Counted from the stretch's first letter, positions 1 to 7,421 are shown. The stretch is 29,014 nucleotides of DNA from DAOVIY01 sp964513365 (GCA_964513365.1 CAZEMH010000005.1:1-29014); one strand, 5' to 3'. Numbers and translations: made by a program. Notes: generated by a model not told the origin, from the letters alone.

Positions 1-966
1 ATTTATTTATTATCTTTGCCTTTTGTTTTTTGGTCTAATTTTTTTAGTTCTATTTTAACTGGAGAGCAAAAATTCAGGAAGCTTAATATCTTTGTTATAA
101 CTGCTCAAGCTATAAATTTAATAGGAGTTATTTTACTATTATTGTTTTTCAAATTAAATGTTTTCTATATTGTTATTTGGTACACTTTGGTAAATATTAT
201 TAGTGCCTTATTGCCAATGAGTTTTGTTTTTTTAAGAGATGGTCTTCATTTTAATTTTGACCTAAAGGTTTTGAAAAAATCTTTAGATTATGGAATTAAG
301 ATATGTATGGCCGGTATTTTTGCTTTTTTGATATTGCGAGTAGATTTATATATGGTGAATTTTTTTAAAGGTATGGCTGAAGCTGGTTTTTATTCATTGG
401 CTTCTAGTTTTGGTAACATCTTTTTTATTTTACCTTTTTCTATCATTATAGTGATTTTTCCTAAAATTAATGCTGAAGGTAAAACTAAAAAAGAATCAAT
501 AGCAAAATATTCTCGGATTTCTTTGTTTTTTGTTTTTCTGATGGCAATAGGAACCATATTGTTTATTAAACTAATCATTGGATTGTTGTACGGGCAAGCA
601 TTTTTACCTTCTGTAAAACCTATTATTTTACTTTTGCCTGGTTTAATTGCTTGGTCAGCAGCTGCTGTTTTAGGCCAATACTTTCGTAGTATTGGATATC
701 CATTAAAGATTACTATTAGTTGGTTTTTGGTTGCGGTTTTGAATATTATCTTAAATTTTATCTATATTCCTCAATATGGAATGGTAGCTGCTGCTTTATC
801 TTCTACTGTTTCTTATGTTTTAGCCCTTTGTTTTCATTATTATTTCTTTAATAAAGAAACAGGATTAGGTCTTTATGATGTTTTTGTGCCAAGAAAAGCT
901 GAAATCAAAAGTATTTTTGATAGAATATATGGATTTTTGAGAAAAGATATTAAAAATGTTGTATAA
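1..966 (+). CDS. Polysaccharide flippase (Wzx/MATE-like), 5' partial
   Basis: The reading frame is open from base 1, so the N-terminus lies outside the window. The 321 visible residues contain many long hydrophobic helices separated by short basic loops, as in the C-terminal part of Wzx/RfbX-type flippases of the MOP superfamily. Family-like features are the segment near residue 105 (LRVDLYMVNFFKG, then a small-residue-rich helix) and the late loop with FRSIGYPLKI. The family moves undecaprenyl-linked glycans across the inner membrane. The neighbours (sugar transferase, heparinase II/III-like protein) fit an exopolysaccharide locus. The exact substrate cannot be read from the sequence. The gene ends 14 bases before the next one. 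Confidence 0.8.
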   Translation: MYLLSLPFVFWSNFFSSILTGEQKFRKLNIFVITAQAINLIGVILLLLFFKLNVFYIVIWYTLVNIISALLPMSFVFLRDGLHFNFDLKVLKKSLDYGIKICMAGIFAFLILRVDLYMVNFFKGMAEAGFYSLASSFGNIFFILPFSIIIVIFPKINAEGKTKKESIAKYSRISLFFVFLMAIGTILFIKLIIGLLYGQAFLPSVKPIILLLPGLIAWSAAAVLGQYFRSIGYPLKITISWFLVAVLNIILNFIYIPQYGMVAAALSSTVSYVLALCFHYYFFNKETGLGLYDVFVPRKAEIKSIFDRIYGFLRKDIKNVV

Positions 967-980
967 TATAGAATAAAGAG

Positions 981-1532
981 ATGAAAACACTTTTTTATAT
1001 TTTTCAAAGTTTTCGAATAAAGGATTGGATTGGAAATCTTTTTGTTTTTATTCCTTTGATCCTTGCTGGATTAATATTTGATTGTGGGTTTTTTCTTAAA
1101 GCAGCGGAGGCATTCTTTTTATTTAGTTTATCTGCAGGCGCAGTTTCTATTTTAAATGATGTTTTGGATATAGAAAAAGACAAGAAACATCCAGAAAAAT
1201 CTAAAAGGCCTATTGCTTCAGGTAAATTAAATTCGGGGATTGCTTTATTTGTTAGTTTAATCTTAATAATTTTAAGCTTGTGGTTTGCTATACAGATTAA
1301 TTTAAGATTTACGATCTTATTTTCTTTATTTATTGTCTTAGATATTGTTTATAGTTTATGGCTAGCAAAAGTGCGTTTTGTTAATTCTGTTTTTGTAGCC
1401 TTAACCTATGTACTAAGAGTTTACGCAGGTGGAGCTATTATTAATTTATCTTTGAATATTTGGTATTTTATTTTTAGTTTTCTATTTGGTTTATTTCATT
1501 TCTTTTATAAAAAGAAAAAAGAGCATAAATAA
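981..1532 (+). CDS. UbiA-type prenyltransferase (decaprenyl-phosphate phosphoribosyltransferase-like), C-terminally short
   Basis: An integral membrane protein of 183 residues. The segment NDVLDIEKDKKHPEKSKRPI (about residues 61-80) is the first Asp-rich motif and following HPxKxxRPI of the DPPR-synthase branch of the UbiA superfamily, which transfers phosphoribose to a polyprenyl phosphate. A later segment (YSLWLAKVRF, then VLRVYAGG) also matches the family, but the Asp usually found between these two blocks appears to be Asn. The protein stops after FFYKKKKEHK, where family members of about 280-300 residues continue with further membrane helices. Its stop codon shares one base with the start of pgpA. 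It may be a truncated, possibly non-functional copy, or a short variant. No Shine-Dalgarno; GAG directly abuts the ATG. Confidence 0.72.
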   Translation: MKTLFYIFQSFRIKDWIGNLFVFIPLILAGLIFDCGFFLKAAEAFFLFSLSAGAVSILNDVLDIEKDKKHPEKSKRPIASGKLNSGIALFVSLILIILSLWFAIQINLRFTILFSLFIVLDIVYSLWLAKVRFVNSVFVALTYVLRVYAGGAIINLSLNIWYFIFSFLFGLFHFFYKKKKEHK

Positions 1533-1999
1533 TGGATTTTAAAAATATTAGGAACTTTTTTGTAAAATTTTTTGCAACTTGTTTTGGTTTAGGTTATAGC
1601 CCTATTTTCCCCGGAGCAGTAGGAGTGGCTTTTGCGACTGTAATTGCGTATTTAATTCATCCATTGCCTCTTTTCAATAAAATCTTAATTACTTTAATTC
1701 TTATTGTTTTAGCTGTTCCTTTAAGCACGAAAGCAGAAGAACTTTTTCAAAAGAAAGATTGTAAAAAGATCATTATTGATGAAGTTGTTGGTGTATTAAT
1801 GGCTACAATTTGGTTTACAAATCTATCTCCAATTATGTTTATTTCAATTTTGTTTATTTATGGTTTATTTGATGCCATAAAAATATATCCTGCTAATGTG
1901 AGTGAAAACCTTTATGGAGGATGGGGTATAGTAATTGATGATATTATCGCTGGCCTTTATACCGCAATAACAATTTTTGTTTTATTAAAATTTATTTAA
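1532..1999 (+). CDS. pgpA: Phosphatidylglycerophosphatase A
   Basis: The 155-residue length is normal for PgpA, which dephosphorylates phosphatidylglycerophosphate to phosphatidylglycerol in the inner membrane. Visible family signatures are the N-terminal GLGYSPIFPGAVG (about residues 19-31), DEVVGVLMA in the middle, and the C-terminal FDAIKIYPAN ... GGWGIVIDDIIAG block with its paired Asp residues. Three to four hydrophobic segments surround them. The start ATG overlaps the stop of the preceding prenyltransferase gene by one base, suggesting translational coupling. Function is assigned from motifs only, but these are distinctive. Confidence 0.88.
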   Translation: MDFKNIRNFFVKFFATCFGLGYSPIFPGAVGVAFATVIAYLIHPLPLFNKILITLILIVLAVPLSTKAEELFQKKDCKKIIIDEVVGVLMATIWFTNLSPIMFISILFIYGLFDAIKIYPANVSENLYGGWGIVIDDIIAGLYTAITIFVLLKFI

Positions 2000-2032
2000 T
2001 ATTTATAGGTTAAAACACTGAATTTTGAGATA

Positions 2033-2074
2033 AACTCGATTTTTTGATAACTTGGCTTTTAAAATTATCGAGTT
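2033..2074. repeat. Inverted repeat between pgpA and the heparinase-like gene
   Basis: AACTCGAT (2033-2040) and ATCGAGTT (2067-2074) are perfect 8-base inverted repeats separated by 26 bases, with additional T/A runs just inside that could extend the stem. The right arm ends 11 bases before the start of the next gene. No T tract follows on the + strand, so it is not a typical intrinsic terminator for pgpA. It could be a leader hairpin or an operator. Confidence 0.45.
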
Positions 2075-2085
2075 AAAACAAAATT

Positions 2086-4026
2086 ATGATAACAATTAAT
2101 TTAGGAAGAATTAAAAAAGCCTTTATTCATCCAAAAGCGGCCTTTTCGTATTTTATGGGGCATATAGAAGGCCAGTTTTTAAAATTTACATCAAAGAGAA
2201 AAATTGATTTAAAAAAAGAAGTATCTAAGAGAACATATAAGAATTTAAAAAAGCATTTTATTAAAAGGAAAGAACCAAGGTTTTTCAATGCGAAATTTTT
2301 AGAGGAATTGACTAATCAGGATTTTATTATAGAAAATGCTGATAGAATTTGTAATAATGAATTCACTTTTTTAGGTATAAACCCTAAAGTTTTAAAAAGT
2401 ATTAAATGGAACCAGGATATTAAGTCAGGCCATATCTGGCCTAATTTATTTTATTTGGATTTAAGAGAAAAACTTGTTCAATCTTATAACAAAGGATGGG
2501 ATATAAAAATGGTATGGGAATTATCCCGTTTTCAATACACCATTCCTTTGGCTTTAGCTTTTTATAAGACAGGGGAAGAAAAATATCTTAAAAAATGGCA
2601 AGAATTGATTTCAGATTGGATAGAAAAAAATCCTGTATGTTTTGGCCCTAATTGGATTAATGCTATGGAAGTTGCAATAAGAGCTTGCAATTGGATTTTT
2701 AGTTGGGAAATAATAGCTGAAAAAGGTAAACAAAATAGAGGCAAGAAATTAGAAAAGGAATTTTTAGAGAAGTTTTTGGGTTCTTTAGTTGAGCATGGAA
2801 AGTTTATTTTTAAGAATTTGGAATATGCTCCAATTAGATCAAACCATTATTTGTCTGATATTGTTGGTTTGATTTATCTGGGAATAATGTTTCCAGAATT
2901 TAAAGAATCAAAAAAATGGCTAAAGAAAGGATTAAAGGCTTTAGAAGAAGAAATGAAGTTTCAGGTTTATAACGATGGAGTGGATTACGAACTTTCAATT
3001 GCTTATCATCGTTATGTAGCAGAACTCTTTTTATGGGCAGGAAGATTATGTAAAGGGAATAATATTAATTTATCTTTAGAATTTTGGGAGAAATTAGAAA
3101 AAATGATTGAATTCTCTGATCATTATACAAAACTTAATGGTTTAGCTCCACAAATAGGGGATGCAGATGATGGGAGGTTGCATATTGTTTGGGAGGATTT
3201 CTATAATCGAAAAAAAAGAAATCATTTTGCTTTGTTTAAGCTTTACAATCATGTTTTTGGAAAAACTTTGGAAAATACAGAAAAATCTAGTAAATCTTTT
3301 TCTCAATCAGGGTTTTACATTATGAGAGATAAAGATTTTTATTTAATTACAGGAAGGAATAAATGTTGTTATGGTAAAGGGGGAAGTCATATACATAATG
3401 ATATTCTAAGTTTTGAATTATCAATGCTTGGAAATGATTTTATAGTTGACCCAGGTACTTATGTTTATACTTCTGATTTTAAGAAAAGGAATAAGTTTCG
3501 TAAAACGAGAGCTCATAATACAGTTGTGATAGATAATCAGGAGCAGAATTCTATATCCAAAGATCCATTCTATATAGAACAAACAGGAGAATTAACAGTC
3601 AATCAATGGAAAACGACAGAAGAAGAAATTATATTAGAGGCAGAGCATAATTGTTATGAAAGATTAAGATGTTCTGTTATTCATAATCGTACATTTTCTT
3701 TTAATAAAAAAGAAAGGGTTTTACATATAAAAGATAAATTTAAAGGTAGAGGGGACCATAAATTAGAATGGAATTTTCATCTTTTTCCTGAAATCAAAAT
3801 TTGGGTTAAAGAAAATAAGGCAGAACAAAAAGAAATTATTCTTATTGGAAACAATGGTTCTTTAATATTTTCTGTTCCTAATATTTTAAATTGTGTTATT
3901 ATAGAAGATAAAGTTTCTTTGTATTATGGGAATAAAATTCCGGCAAAAACTATTCGTTTAATGGGATTTCTTAAACAAGGTTTTCCAAAAGAATATGAGT
4001 TTAGTTTTAAGCCTTTGAAAGGATAA
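2086..4026 (+). CDS. Heparinase II/III family protein
   Basis: The 646 residues have the two-part build of the family. An N-terminal alpha-helical toroid domain (about residues 90-380) includes IWPNLFYLDLREKL, the RSNHYLSDIVGLIYLG block and a YELSIAYHRY segment. A C-terminal beta-sandwich domain (about 400-640) carries GGSHIHNDILSFEL and RAHNTVVID. The Asn/His-Tyr and His residues in these blocks match catalytic positions of polysaccharide lyases of this family, which cleave uronic-acid glycans by beta-elimination. No clear signal peptide is visible, although the first 30 residues are basic and moderately hydrophobic. In polysaccharide gene clusters these proteins are thought to trim or modify the secreted glycan. 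The substrate is unknown. No Shine-Dalgarno precedes the ATG. Confidence 0.82.
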   Translation: MITINLGRIKKAFIHPKAAFSYFMGHIEGQFLKFTSKRKIDLKKEVSKRTYKNLKKHFIKRKEPRFFNAKFLEELTNQDFIIENADRICNNEFTFLGINPKVLKSIKWNQDIKSGHIWPNLFYLDLREKLVQSYNKGWDIKMVWELSRFQYTIPLALAFYKTGEEKYLKKWQELISDWIEKNPVCFGPNWINAMEVAIRACNWIFSWEIIAEKGKQNRGKKLEKEFLEKFLGSLVEHGKFIFKNLEYAPIRSNHYLSDIVGLIYLGIMFPEFKESKKWLKKGLKALEEEMKFQVYNDGVDYELSIAYHRYVAELFLWAGRLCKGNNINLSLEFWEKLEKMIEFSDHYTKLNGLAPQIGDADDGRLHIVWEDFYNRKKRNHFALFKLYNHVFGKTLENTEKSSKSFSQSGFYIMRDKDFYLITGRNKCCYGKGGSHIHNDILSFELSMLGNDFIVDPGTYVYTSDFKKRNKFRKTRAHNTVVIDNQEQNSISKDPFYIEQTGELTVNQWKTTEEEIILEAEHNCYERLRCSVIHNRTFSFNKKERVLHIKDKFKGRGDHKLEWNFHLFPEIKIWVKENKAEQKEIILIGNNGSLIFSVPNILNCVIIEDKVSLYYGNKIPAKTIRLMGFLKQGFPKEYEFSFKPLKG

Positions 4027-4041
4027 TGAATAATTTAGAAA

Positions 4042-5352
4042 ATGTTGCAAAATAAAATAAAATCTACATTCTTAATAATAGGGGATTTATTAATTTTCTA
4101 TTTATCCTTATATTTAGCAATATTGATAAGGCATGGTTTGCCTTTTAATAAAGCAGTCTTTTCTCAATGTTTTTTGCCTTTTTCTATTATTTTCTTGGTT
4201 TGGCTGATTTTATTCTCTATAAGTCATCTTTATGAATTAAGATACGCGGCAAACAAGAAGAAGTTCTTTGAAATGGTTTTTAAATTGTTTAGCTTGGCTG
4301 CTATTATCTCTGTTATCTATTTTTATTTATTTGTTCCTTCTTTTGCTCCAAAAAAGGTTTTGTTTTTGACTCTTGTTTTTTCTTTTATTCTTTTTCTAAT
4401 TTGGAGAATTGTTTTTAATCGCATTATAAAAATTCCTAGGATTAATGTTTTGATTATTTCTGAAACAAAAGAAGCTAGTGAAATAAATATGTTTTTGAAA
4501 AAACATCCTCAGATTGGATATGATGTAATTAAAACTTTATCTCCTGAAGAAATAAATCAAACAACGAAAGAATTAGAAGAGAATGATATTGATTTATTTG
4601 TAATAGATTCTAATTTATTTGATTCTTTACTTTCCTATGTTCCCGATGTCAGGCTTAAATTAAAAGTAGTTGATATTATTGATTTTTATGAATCTGTTTT
4701 GCAGAAAATTCCAGTTAACCTTCTTTCATCATCATGGTTTTTGGAAAATTATTATAGTAAGAATTGGGAGCTATATGAAACATTAAAAAGAATTTCTGAT
4801 GTTTTTGGAGGCCTTATATTATTTATTCTCTCTTTGCCGCTTTGGCCTATTATTGCTTTGTTGATTGTGCTGGATTCTAATGGTCCTGTTTTACATAAAT
4901 CAGTGCGCATTGGGGCAAAAGATAAAAAATTTTATATCTATAAATTCAGAACAATGTTTGATAAAGCAGATAAGATTGGTCCCTCATGGACATTAAAAAA
5001 TGATCCTCGCGTAACCAGAATTGGAAAAATTCTTAGATTCTTGCATTTAGATGAAATTCCTCAAGTTTTGAATATTATTAAGGGCGATGTTTCTTTTGTT
5101 GGACCAAGGCCAGAAGAAAAGAAATTAGTCGGTTTATTTAAGAAAAAAATTCCATTTTATCAGTTTCGTTTGTTAATTAAGCCAGGGGTAATTGGTTGGG
5201 CACAGATTAATTATCCGCATAGCGCTTCAGTAGAAGATGCGCAGGAAAAGCTAAAGTATGACTTTTATTATCTTAAGAATAGAAATATATTTTTTGATGT
5301 TATTATTGCCTTAAAAGCATGGCGCATACCTTTTGAGATTCCTACGCATTAG
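4042..5352 (+). CDS. Polyprenyl-phosphate sugar-1-phosphate transferase (WbaP/bacterial sugar transferase family)
   Basis: A 436-residue initiating glycosyltransferase. The N-terminal half has four to five hydrophobic helices (about residues 8-120) and a CoA-binding-like Rossmann region. A further hydrophobic helix at about 252-275 leads into the catalytic domain. Hallmarks there are the KFRTM motif (about residues 299-303), NDPRVTRIGKILR, LDEIPQVLNIIKGDVSFVGP with the PRPE tail, and KPGVIGWAQIN. The family transfers a sugar-1-phosphate to undecaprenyl phosphate at the inner membrane, starting exopolysaccharide or O-glycan assembly. It is last in the surface-glycan block, with a strong promoter for a small RNA directly after it. 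No Shine-Dalgarno is present near the ATG. Confidence 0.9.
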   Translation: MLQNKIKSTFLIIGDLLIFYLSLYLAILIRHGLPFNKAVFSQCFLPFSIIFLVWLILFSISHLYELRYAANKKKFFEMVFKLFSLAAIISVIYFYLFVPSFAPKKVLFLTLVFSFILFLIWRIVFNRIIKIPRINVLIISETKEASEINMFLKKHPQIGYDVIKTLSPEEINQTTKELEENDIDLFVIDSNLFDSLLSYVPDVRLKLKVVDIIDFYESVLQKIPVNLLSSSWFLENYYSKNWELYETLKRISDVFGGLILFILSLPLWPIIALLIVLDSNGPVLHKSVRIGAKDKKFYIYKFRTMFDKADKIGPSWTLKNDPRVTRIGKILRFLHLDEIPQVLNIIKGDVSFVGPRPEEKKLVGLFKKKIPFYQFRLLIKPGVIGWAQINYPHSASVEDAQEKLKYDFYYLKNRNIFFDVIIALKAWRIPFEIPTH

Positions 5353-5355
5353 GAC

Positions 5356-5384
5356 TTGATTTTTAAGGTAAAATAGAGTATAAT
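5356..5384 (+). promoter_or_regulatory. Sigma70-type promoter for the small RNA
   Basis: TTGATT (5356-5361), a 17-base spacer and a perfect TATAAT (5379-5384). The predicted start is near 5390-5392, at the beginning of the small RNA. The -35 lies just after the stop codon of the sugar transferase gene. Confidence 0.75.
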
Positions 5385-5390
5385 ATGGAT

Positions 5391-5493
5391 CAAGTGAGTG
5401 TTCGTCGTCTCGCTAAAAGATTTTTTTCTTTTATCAAGATGACCCAACTATTTGTTGAATTCCCATTCTGTTTACAGAGTGGGAATTTTTTTA
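5391..5493 (+). ncRNA. Candidate small regulatory RNA, about 100 nt
   Basis: A strong promoter and a strong intrinsic terminator bracket about 100 bases with no reading frame of note. The predicted fold has three parts. A 5' single-stranded tail carries AGTGAGTGTTC (5393-5403). A hairpin forms from GTCGTCT pairing with AGATGAC (7 bp with one G-U), with TAAAAG pairing with CTTTTA above it. A mini-hairpin CAAC/GTTG presents ACTATTTGTT (5447-5456) near its loop. The 5' tail and this loop are complementary to two adjacent blocks of the murB leader downstream (5549-5559 and 5563-5572). It does not match the 4.5S SRP, tmRNA, 6S or RNase P signatures that I know. Function is unknown; regulation of the murB transcript or membership of a two-part RNA are possibilities. 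Confidence 0.6.
5458..5493 (+). terminator. Intrinsic terminator of the small RNA
   Basis: A 13-bp stem (5458-5470 with 5475-5487, one G-U pair) with a TTTA loop, followed by a run of T through 5492. It is a strong intrinsic terminator on the + strand. Confidence 0.88.
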
Positions 5494-5499
5494 TTCTGC

Positions 5500-5528
5500 T
5501 TGACTTGTTGATTTAATACGTTTAAACT
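5500..5528 (+). promoter_or_regulatory. Sigma70-type promoter of the murB leader transcript
   Basis: TTGACT (5500-5505), a 17-base spacer and TAAACT (5523-5528). The predicted start falls at about 5534, the first G of the GGGG that opens the leader stem, so promoter and RNA structure are in register. Confidence 0.65.
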
Positions 5529-5533
5529 TTATT

Positions 5534-5604
5534 GGGGTCCTGGAGGCTGAGCACTCACTAAAAACAAATAGTATAGGAGTATACCCTTCCAGGCCCCATT
5601 TATT
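5534..5604 (+). ncRNA. Highly structured murB 5' leader, possible independent RNA
   Basis: Bases 5534-5546 pair with 5585-5597 to form a 13-bp stem (two G-U pairs), notably GC-rich in this AT-rich region. It encloses a single-stranded stretch (5547-5570) and a 5-bp hairpin with a GGAG loop (5571-5584) stacked directly on the stem. The open stretch contains GAGCACTCACT (5549-5559) and AACAAATAGT (5563-5572), complementary to the upstream small RNA. The stem ends 7 bases before the murB ATG. It could be a cis-regulatory leader or an RNA in its own right. I do not recognise a known riboswitch class. Confidence 0.55.
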
Positions 5605-6516
5605 ATGAAAACTCTCAGTTGGATAAAAAAAGACGTTTTGTTAAAGAATTACAATACTTTTCGTATCGGTGGAAAAACGAAATATTTTACAAAAATATCC
5701 TCAAAAGATAAATTAATAAAAACTTTACGTTGGGCAAAAGAAAATTCTTTGCCTGTTTTTATTTTAGGAAACGGTTCTAATATTTTATTTCCTGATAAAA
5801 AATATAATGGAATAGTAATTAAGATAGAAAACAATAAGATAAAAAAAATAAATAAAAAAACAATCGTTGTTGGATCGGGAATGATGTTAATAGAATTGTT
5901 GCAGAAAGGATTTGAAGATTTGGAATGGACTAATGGAATTCCAGCAACAATTGGCGGAGCAGTTTTTTGTAATGCAGGTAGTTTTGATTATCATTTTGGA
6001 AACTTTGTAAAAAAAGTTAAAACGATAGATATGGAAACATGCAAAGAGAAAATATACTCTCAAAGAGATTGTAAGTTTGAATACAGAGGAAGTGTTTTTA
6101 AAAAAAAGAAAGAAATCATTTGGGAAGTTGAACTTTCTATTAAGAAAGGAAATAAAGTAAAGATAATGGAAAAATCCAGAAATTATTGGAAGTATAAATA
6201 TGAAACAGGTATATTCAAATACCCTTCAGCAGGGAGTATCTTCAAAAACATTTTTGCCAAAGAAGTGCTGCATAAATACAGGAAAGGAGCGGCTATTAAG
6301 AAAGGAAAAATTTCTGCGGGCTGGTTTATTGAAAAATGTAATCTAAAAGGAAAAAAATATGGAGGAGCAATGATTTCTAATTTTCATGCTAATGTAATTA
6401 TTAATATTAAAAACGCAAAGGCAAAAGATGTATTGTATTTAATTAATCTTTGCAAAAAAAAAGTTTATAAAAAATTTAAAATTAAATTAAAAGAAGAAAT
6501 TATCATTTGCTATTGA
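5605..6516 (+). CDS. murB: UDP-N-acetylenolpyruvoylglucosamine reductase
   Basis: MurB (303 residues) reduces UDP-GlcNAc-enolpyruvate to UDP-MurNAc using NADPH and FAD in the cytosol. The N-terminal FAD-binding part has NTFRIGG (about residues 16-22), PVFILGNGSNILF and GMMLIELLQK. GIPATIGGAVFCNAG (about 113-127), YRGSVF and PSAGSIFKN (the active-site Ser region) are present, as is the C-terminal GGAMISNFHANVIIN. The layout and length match the shorter, type II-like MurB. The start is the first ATG after the structured leader and has no Shine-Dalgarno. The gene is monocistronic, with a promoter before it and another overlapping its stop codon. Confidence 0.93.
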   Translation: MKTLSWIKKDVLLKNYNTFRIGGKTKYFTKISSKDKLIKTLRWAKENSLPVFILGNGSNILFPDKKYNGIVIKIENNKIKKINKKTIVVGSGMMLIELLQKGFEDLEWTNGIPATIGGAVFCNAGSFDYHFGNFVKKVKTIDMETCKEKIYSQRDCKFEYRGSVFKKKKEIIWEVELSIKKGNKVKIMEKSRNYWKYKYETGIFKYPSAGSIFKNIFAKEVLHKYRKGAAIKKGKISAGWFIEKCNLKGKKYGGAMISNFHANVIINIKNAKAKDVLYLINLCKKKVYKKFKIKLKEEIIICY

Positions 6517-6540
6517 CATAACTTTTATAAGAGTTAAAAT
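6513..6540 (+). promoter_or_regulatory. Promoter for the Lys/Arg-rich protein gene
   Basis: A perfect TTGACA (6513-6518) overlaps the murB stop codon, with a 16-base spacer and TAAAAT (6535-6540). Initiation near 6547 would give a long untranslated leader of about 160 bases before the ATG at 6711. Confidence 0.65.
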
Positions 6541-6546
6541 TATATT

Positions 6547-6710
6547 AAGAAATTAAATTTGAATTTGTAATTTTAAATAAATTTAATTATTTAATTCAAA
6601 ATTAATTTTAAAAATTTAAAATTAATTACAAGTGCAAGCAGTGTCCATTATGGATAGGCTGTTATCACTTTTAAAGCCGGTCGGCTGCTTGATTTAAAAA
6701 AATAAAAAAC
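6547..6710 (+). promoter_or_regulatory. Long structured 5' leader of the Lys/Arg-rich gene
   Basis: The stretch has no gene and two structural parts. The first (about 6560-6632) is very AU-rich and can fold back on itself, with TTGTAAT near 6565 facing ATTACAA near 6625 in a long imperfect hairpin. The second (6635-6691) is richer in GC. CAAGCAG (6635-6641) pairs with CTGCTTG (6685-6691), enclosing a small TCCA/TGGA hairpin and a GGCT/AGCC pairing (6657-6660 with 6675-6678). AGCC can instead pair with GGCT at 6683-6686, which would break the outer stem, so two exclusive folds are possible. No known riboswitch class was recognised. Confidence 0.45.
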
Positions 6711-6944
6711 ATGGCCAAAAGAAAAGTTAAAAAAGTTGCTAAGAGAAAAGTTGCTAAAAAAAGAGTTACTAAAAAAAGAGTTGCTAAAAAAAGAGTTGTC
6801 AAAAGAAAAGTTAAAAAAGTTGTGAGAAGAGTTAAGAAAGTTGCTAAAAAGAGAGTTAAAAAAGTCAAAAAACCTGCCAAAAGAAAGAGAAAAGCTACTA
6901 AAAAGGTTAAGAGAAGAGTAAAAAGAGCTAAAAAGAGAAGATAG
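6711..6944 (+). CDS. Lys/Arg-rich histone H1-like small basic protein
   Basis: The 77 residues are almost only Lys, Arg, Val and Ala, with a few Thr and Pro, in imperfect 5-7 residue repeats of the type KKRVAKK. There is no hydrophobic core and no acidic residue. This resembles the basic tails of H1-like bacterial proteins such as chlamydial Hc1 and other AlgP-like nucleoid proteins, so binding to DNA or RNA is a reasonable inference. The coding DNA itself is a degenerate repeat based on GTTGCTAAAAAAAGA. It has its own promoter, a long leader and a strong terminator, suggesting a separately regulated, abundant product. Its neighbour hpf encodes a ribosome hibernation factor, so a stationary-phase role is possible. 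No Shine-Dalgarno. Confidence 0.75.
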   Translation: MAKRKVKKVAKRKVAKKRVTKKRVAKKRVVKRKVKKVVRRVKKVAKKRVKKVKKPAKRKRKATKKVKRRVKRAKKRR

Positions 6945-6965
6945 TTCTTAGCAAATTCATGGTTT

Positions 6966-6999
6966 CCCCGCCCTTTTCAGAAAGGGCGGGGTTTGCTTT
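6966..6999 (+). terminator. Intrinsic terminator after the Lys/Arg-rich gene
   Basis: A perfect 11-bp GC-rich stem (6966-6976 with 6981-6991) with a TCAG loop, followed by TTTGCTTT. The T tract is interrupted, but the stem is the most stable short hairpin in this part of the window. Confidence 0.85.
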
Positions 7000-7021
7000 A
7001 TAGCTTCTTTTTAGGTAAGAT
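6993..7021 (+). promoter_or_regulatory. Putative hpf promoter
   Basis: TTGCTT (6993-6998), a 17-base spacer and TAAGAT (7016-7021), with initiation near 7028, 17 bases before the hpf ATG. The -35 overlaps the T tract of the preceding terminator. GATAAT a few bases downstream is an alternative -10. Confidence 0.4.
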
Positions 7022-7044
7022 TTAAGTAGATAATATATATATTT

Positions 7045-7401
7045 ATGAATATAAAAATTATTCCATCAGATATTGAATTATTAAATCAGCAAATTGAAGA
7101 AATAGAAAAAAAATTAAAAGATTTGGAAAAAATTGGACAGCGTTACGGTGAAGAATCTTTATTAACAATAACAATAGGCAAAATCATTTCAAAGCAAGAA
7201 ACTGGAGAAATTTTTTTTGCTGATGCTAATTTTACTATTCCAGGAAAAGATATTATATGCAAAGTGCATGGAAGCAGTATTGAAGAAACCACGAACAGAT
7301 TAAAAGATAAATTAAAAAATTTGATGATCAAGAATAAAGAATTAAGGAAAGGTCGTTTTAGAAGATTGGCGCGAGCTTTGAAAAACAAACTTCGTTTATA
7401 A
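7045..7401 (+). CDS. hpf: Ribosome hibernation promoting factor/RaiA family protein
   Basis: A 118-residue protein with the beta-alpha-beta-beta-beta-alpha pattern of the S30AE fold. An N-terminal strand IKIIPSDIEL is followed by a long charged helix. Strands then follow (SLLTITIGKI, IFFADANFTI, DIICKVHGSS), and a second helix EETTNRLKDKLKNLM with a basic tail closes the protein. Family members bind the 30S subunit near the decoding centre and silence or dimerise ribosomes in starvation. This is the short form without the extra C-terminal dimerisation domain. It lies between the H1-like gene and secA. No Shine-Dalgarno. Confidence 0.78.
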   Translation: MNIKIIPSDIELLNQQIEEIEKKLKDLEKIGQRYGEESLLTITIGKIISKQETGEIFFADANFTIPGKDIICKVHGSSIEETTNRLKDKLKNLMIKNKELRKGRFRRLARALKNKLRL

Positions 7402-7421
7402 TTTAATCAAAATTTCAGACT

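Noticed and set aside
5391..5597. Two-piece tmRNA, 4.5S SRP RNA, 6S RNA or RNase P RNA
   Set aside because: No tag-peptide frame or tRNA-like end, no GGAAGCAG-type SRP loop, and no conserved RNase P core sequence were found; an intrinsic terminator also separates the parts.
6635..6691. Known riboswitch before the Lys/Arg-rich gene
   Set aside because: The three-way junction was compared from memory with purine, TPP, SAM, c-di-GMP and guanidine classes; no conserved core was matched.
6671..6880. Leu/Phe/Thr-rich reading frame on the minus strand
   Set aside because: It is the mirror of the Lys/Arg-rich gene (repeats of AAA and GTT); the + strand frame has the promoter, start and terminator.
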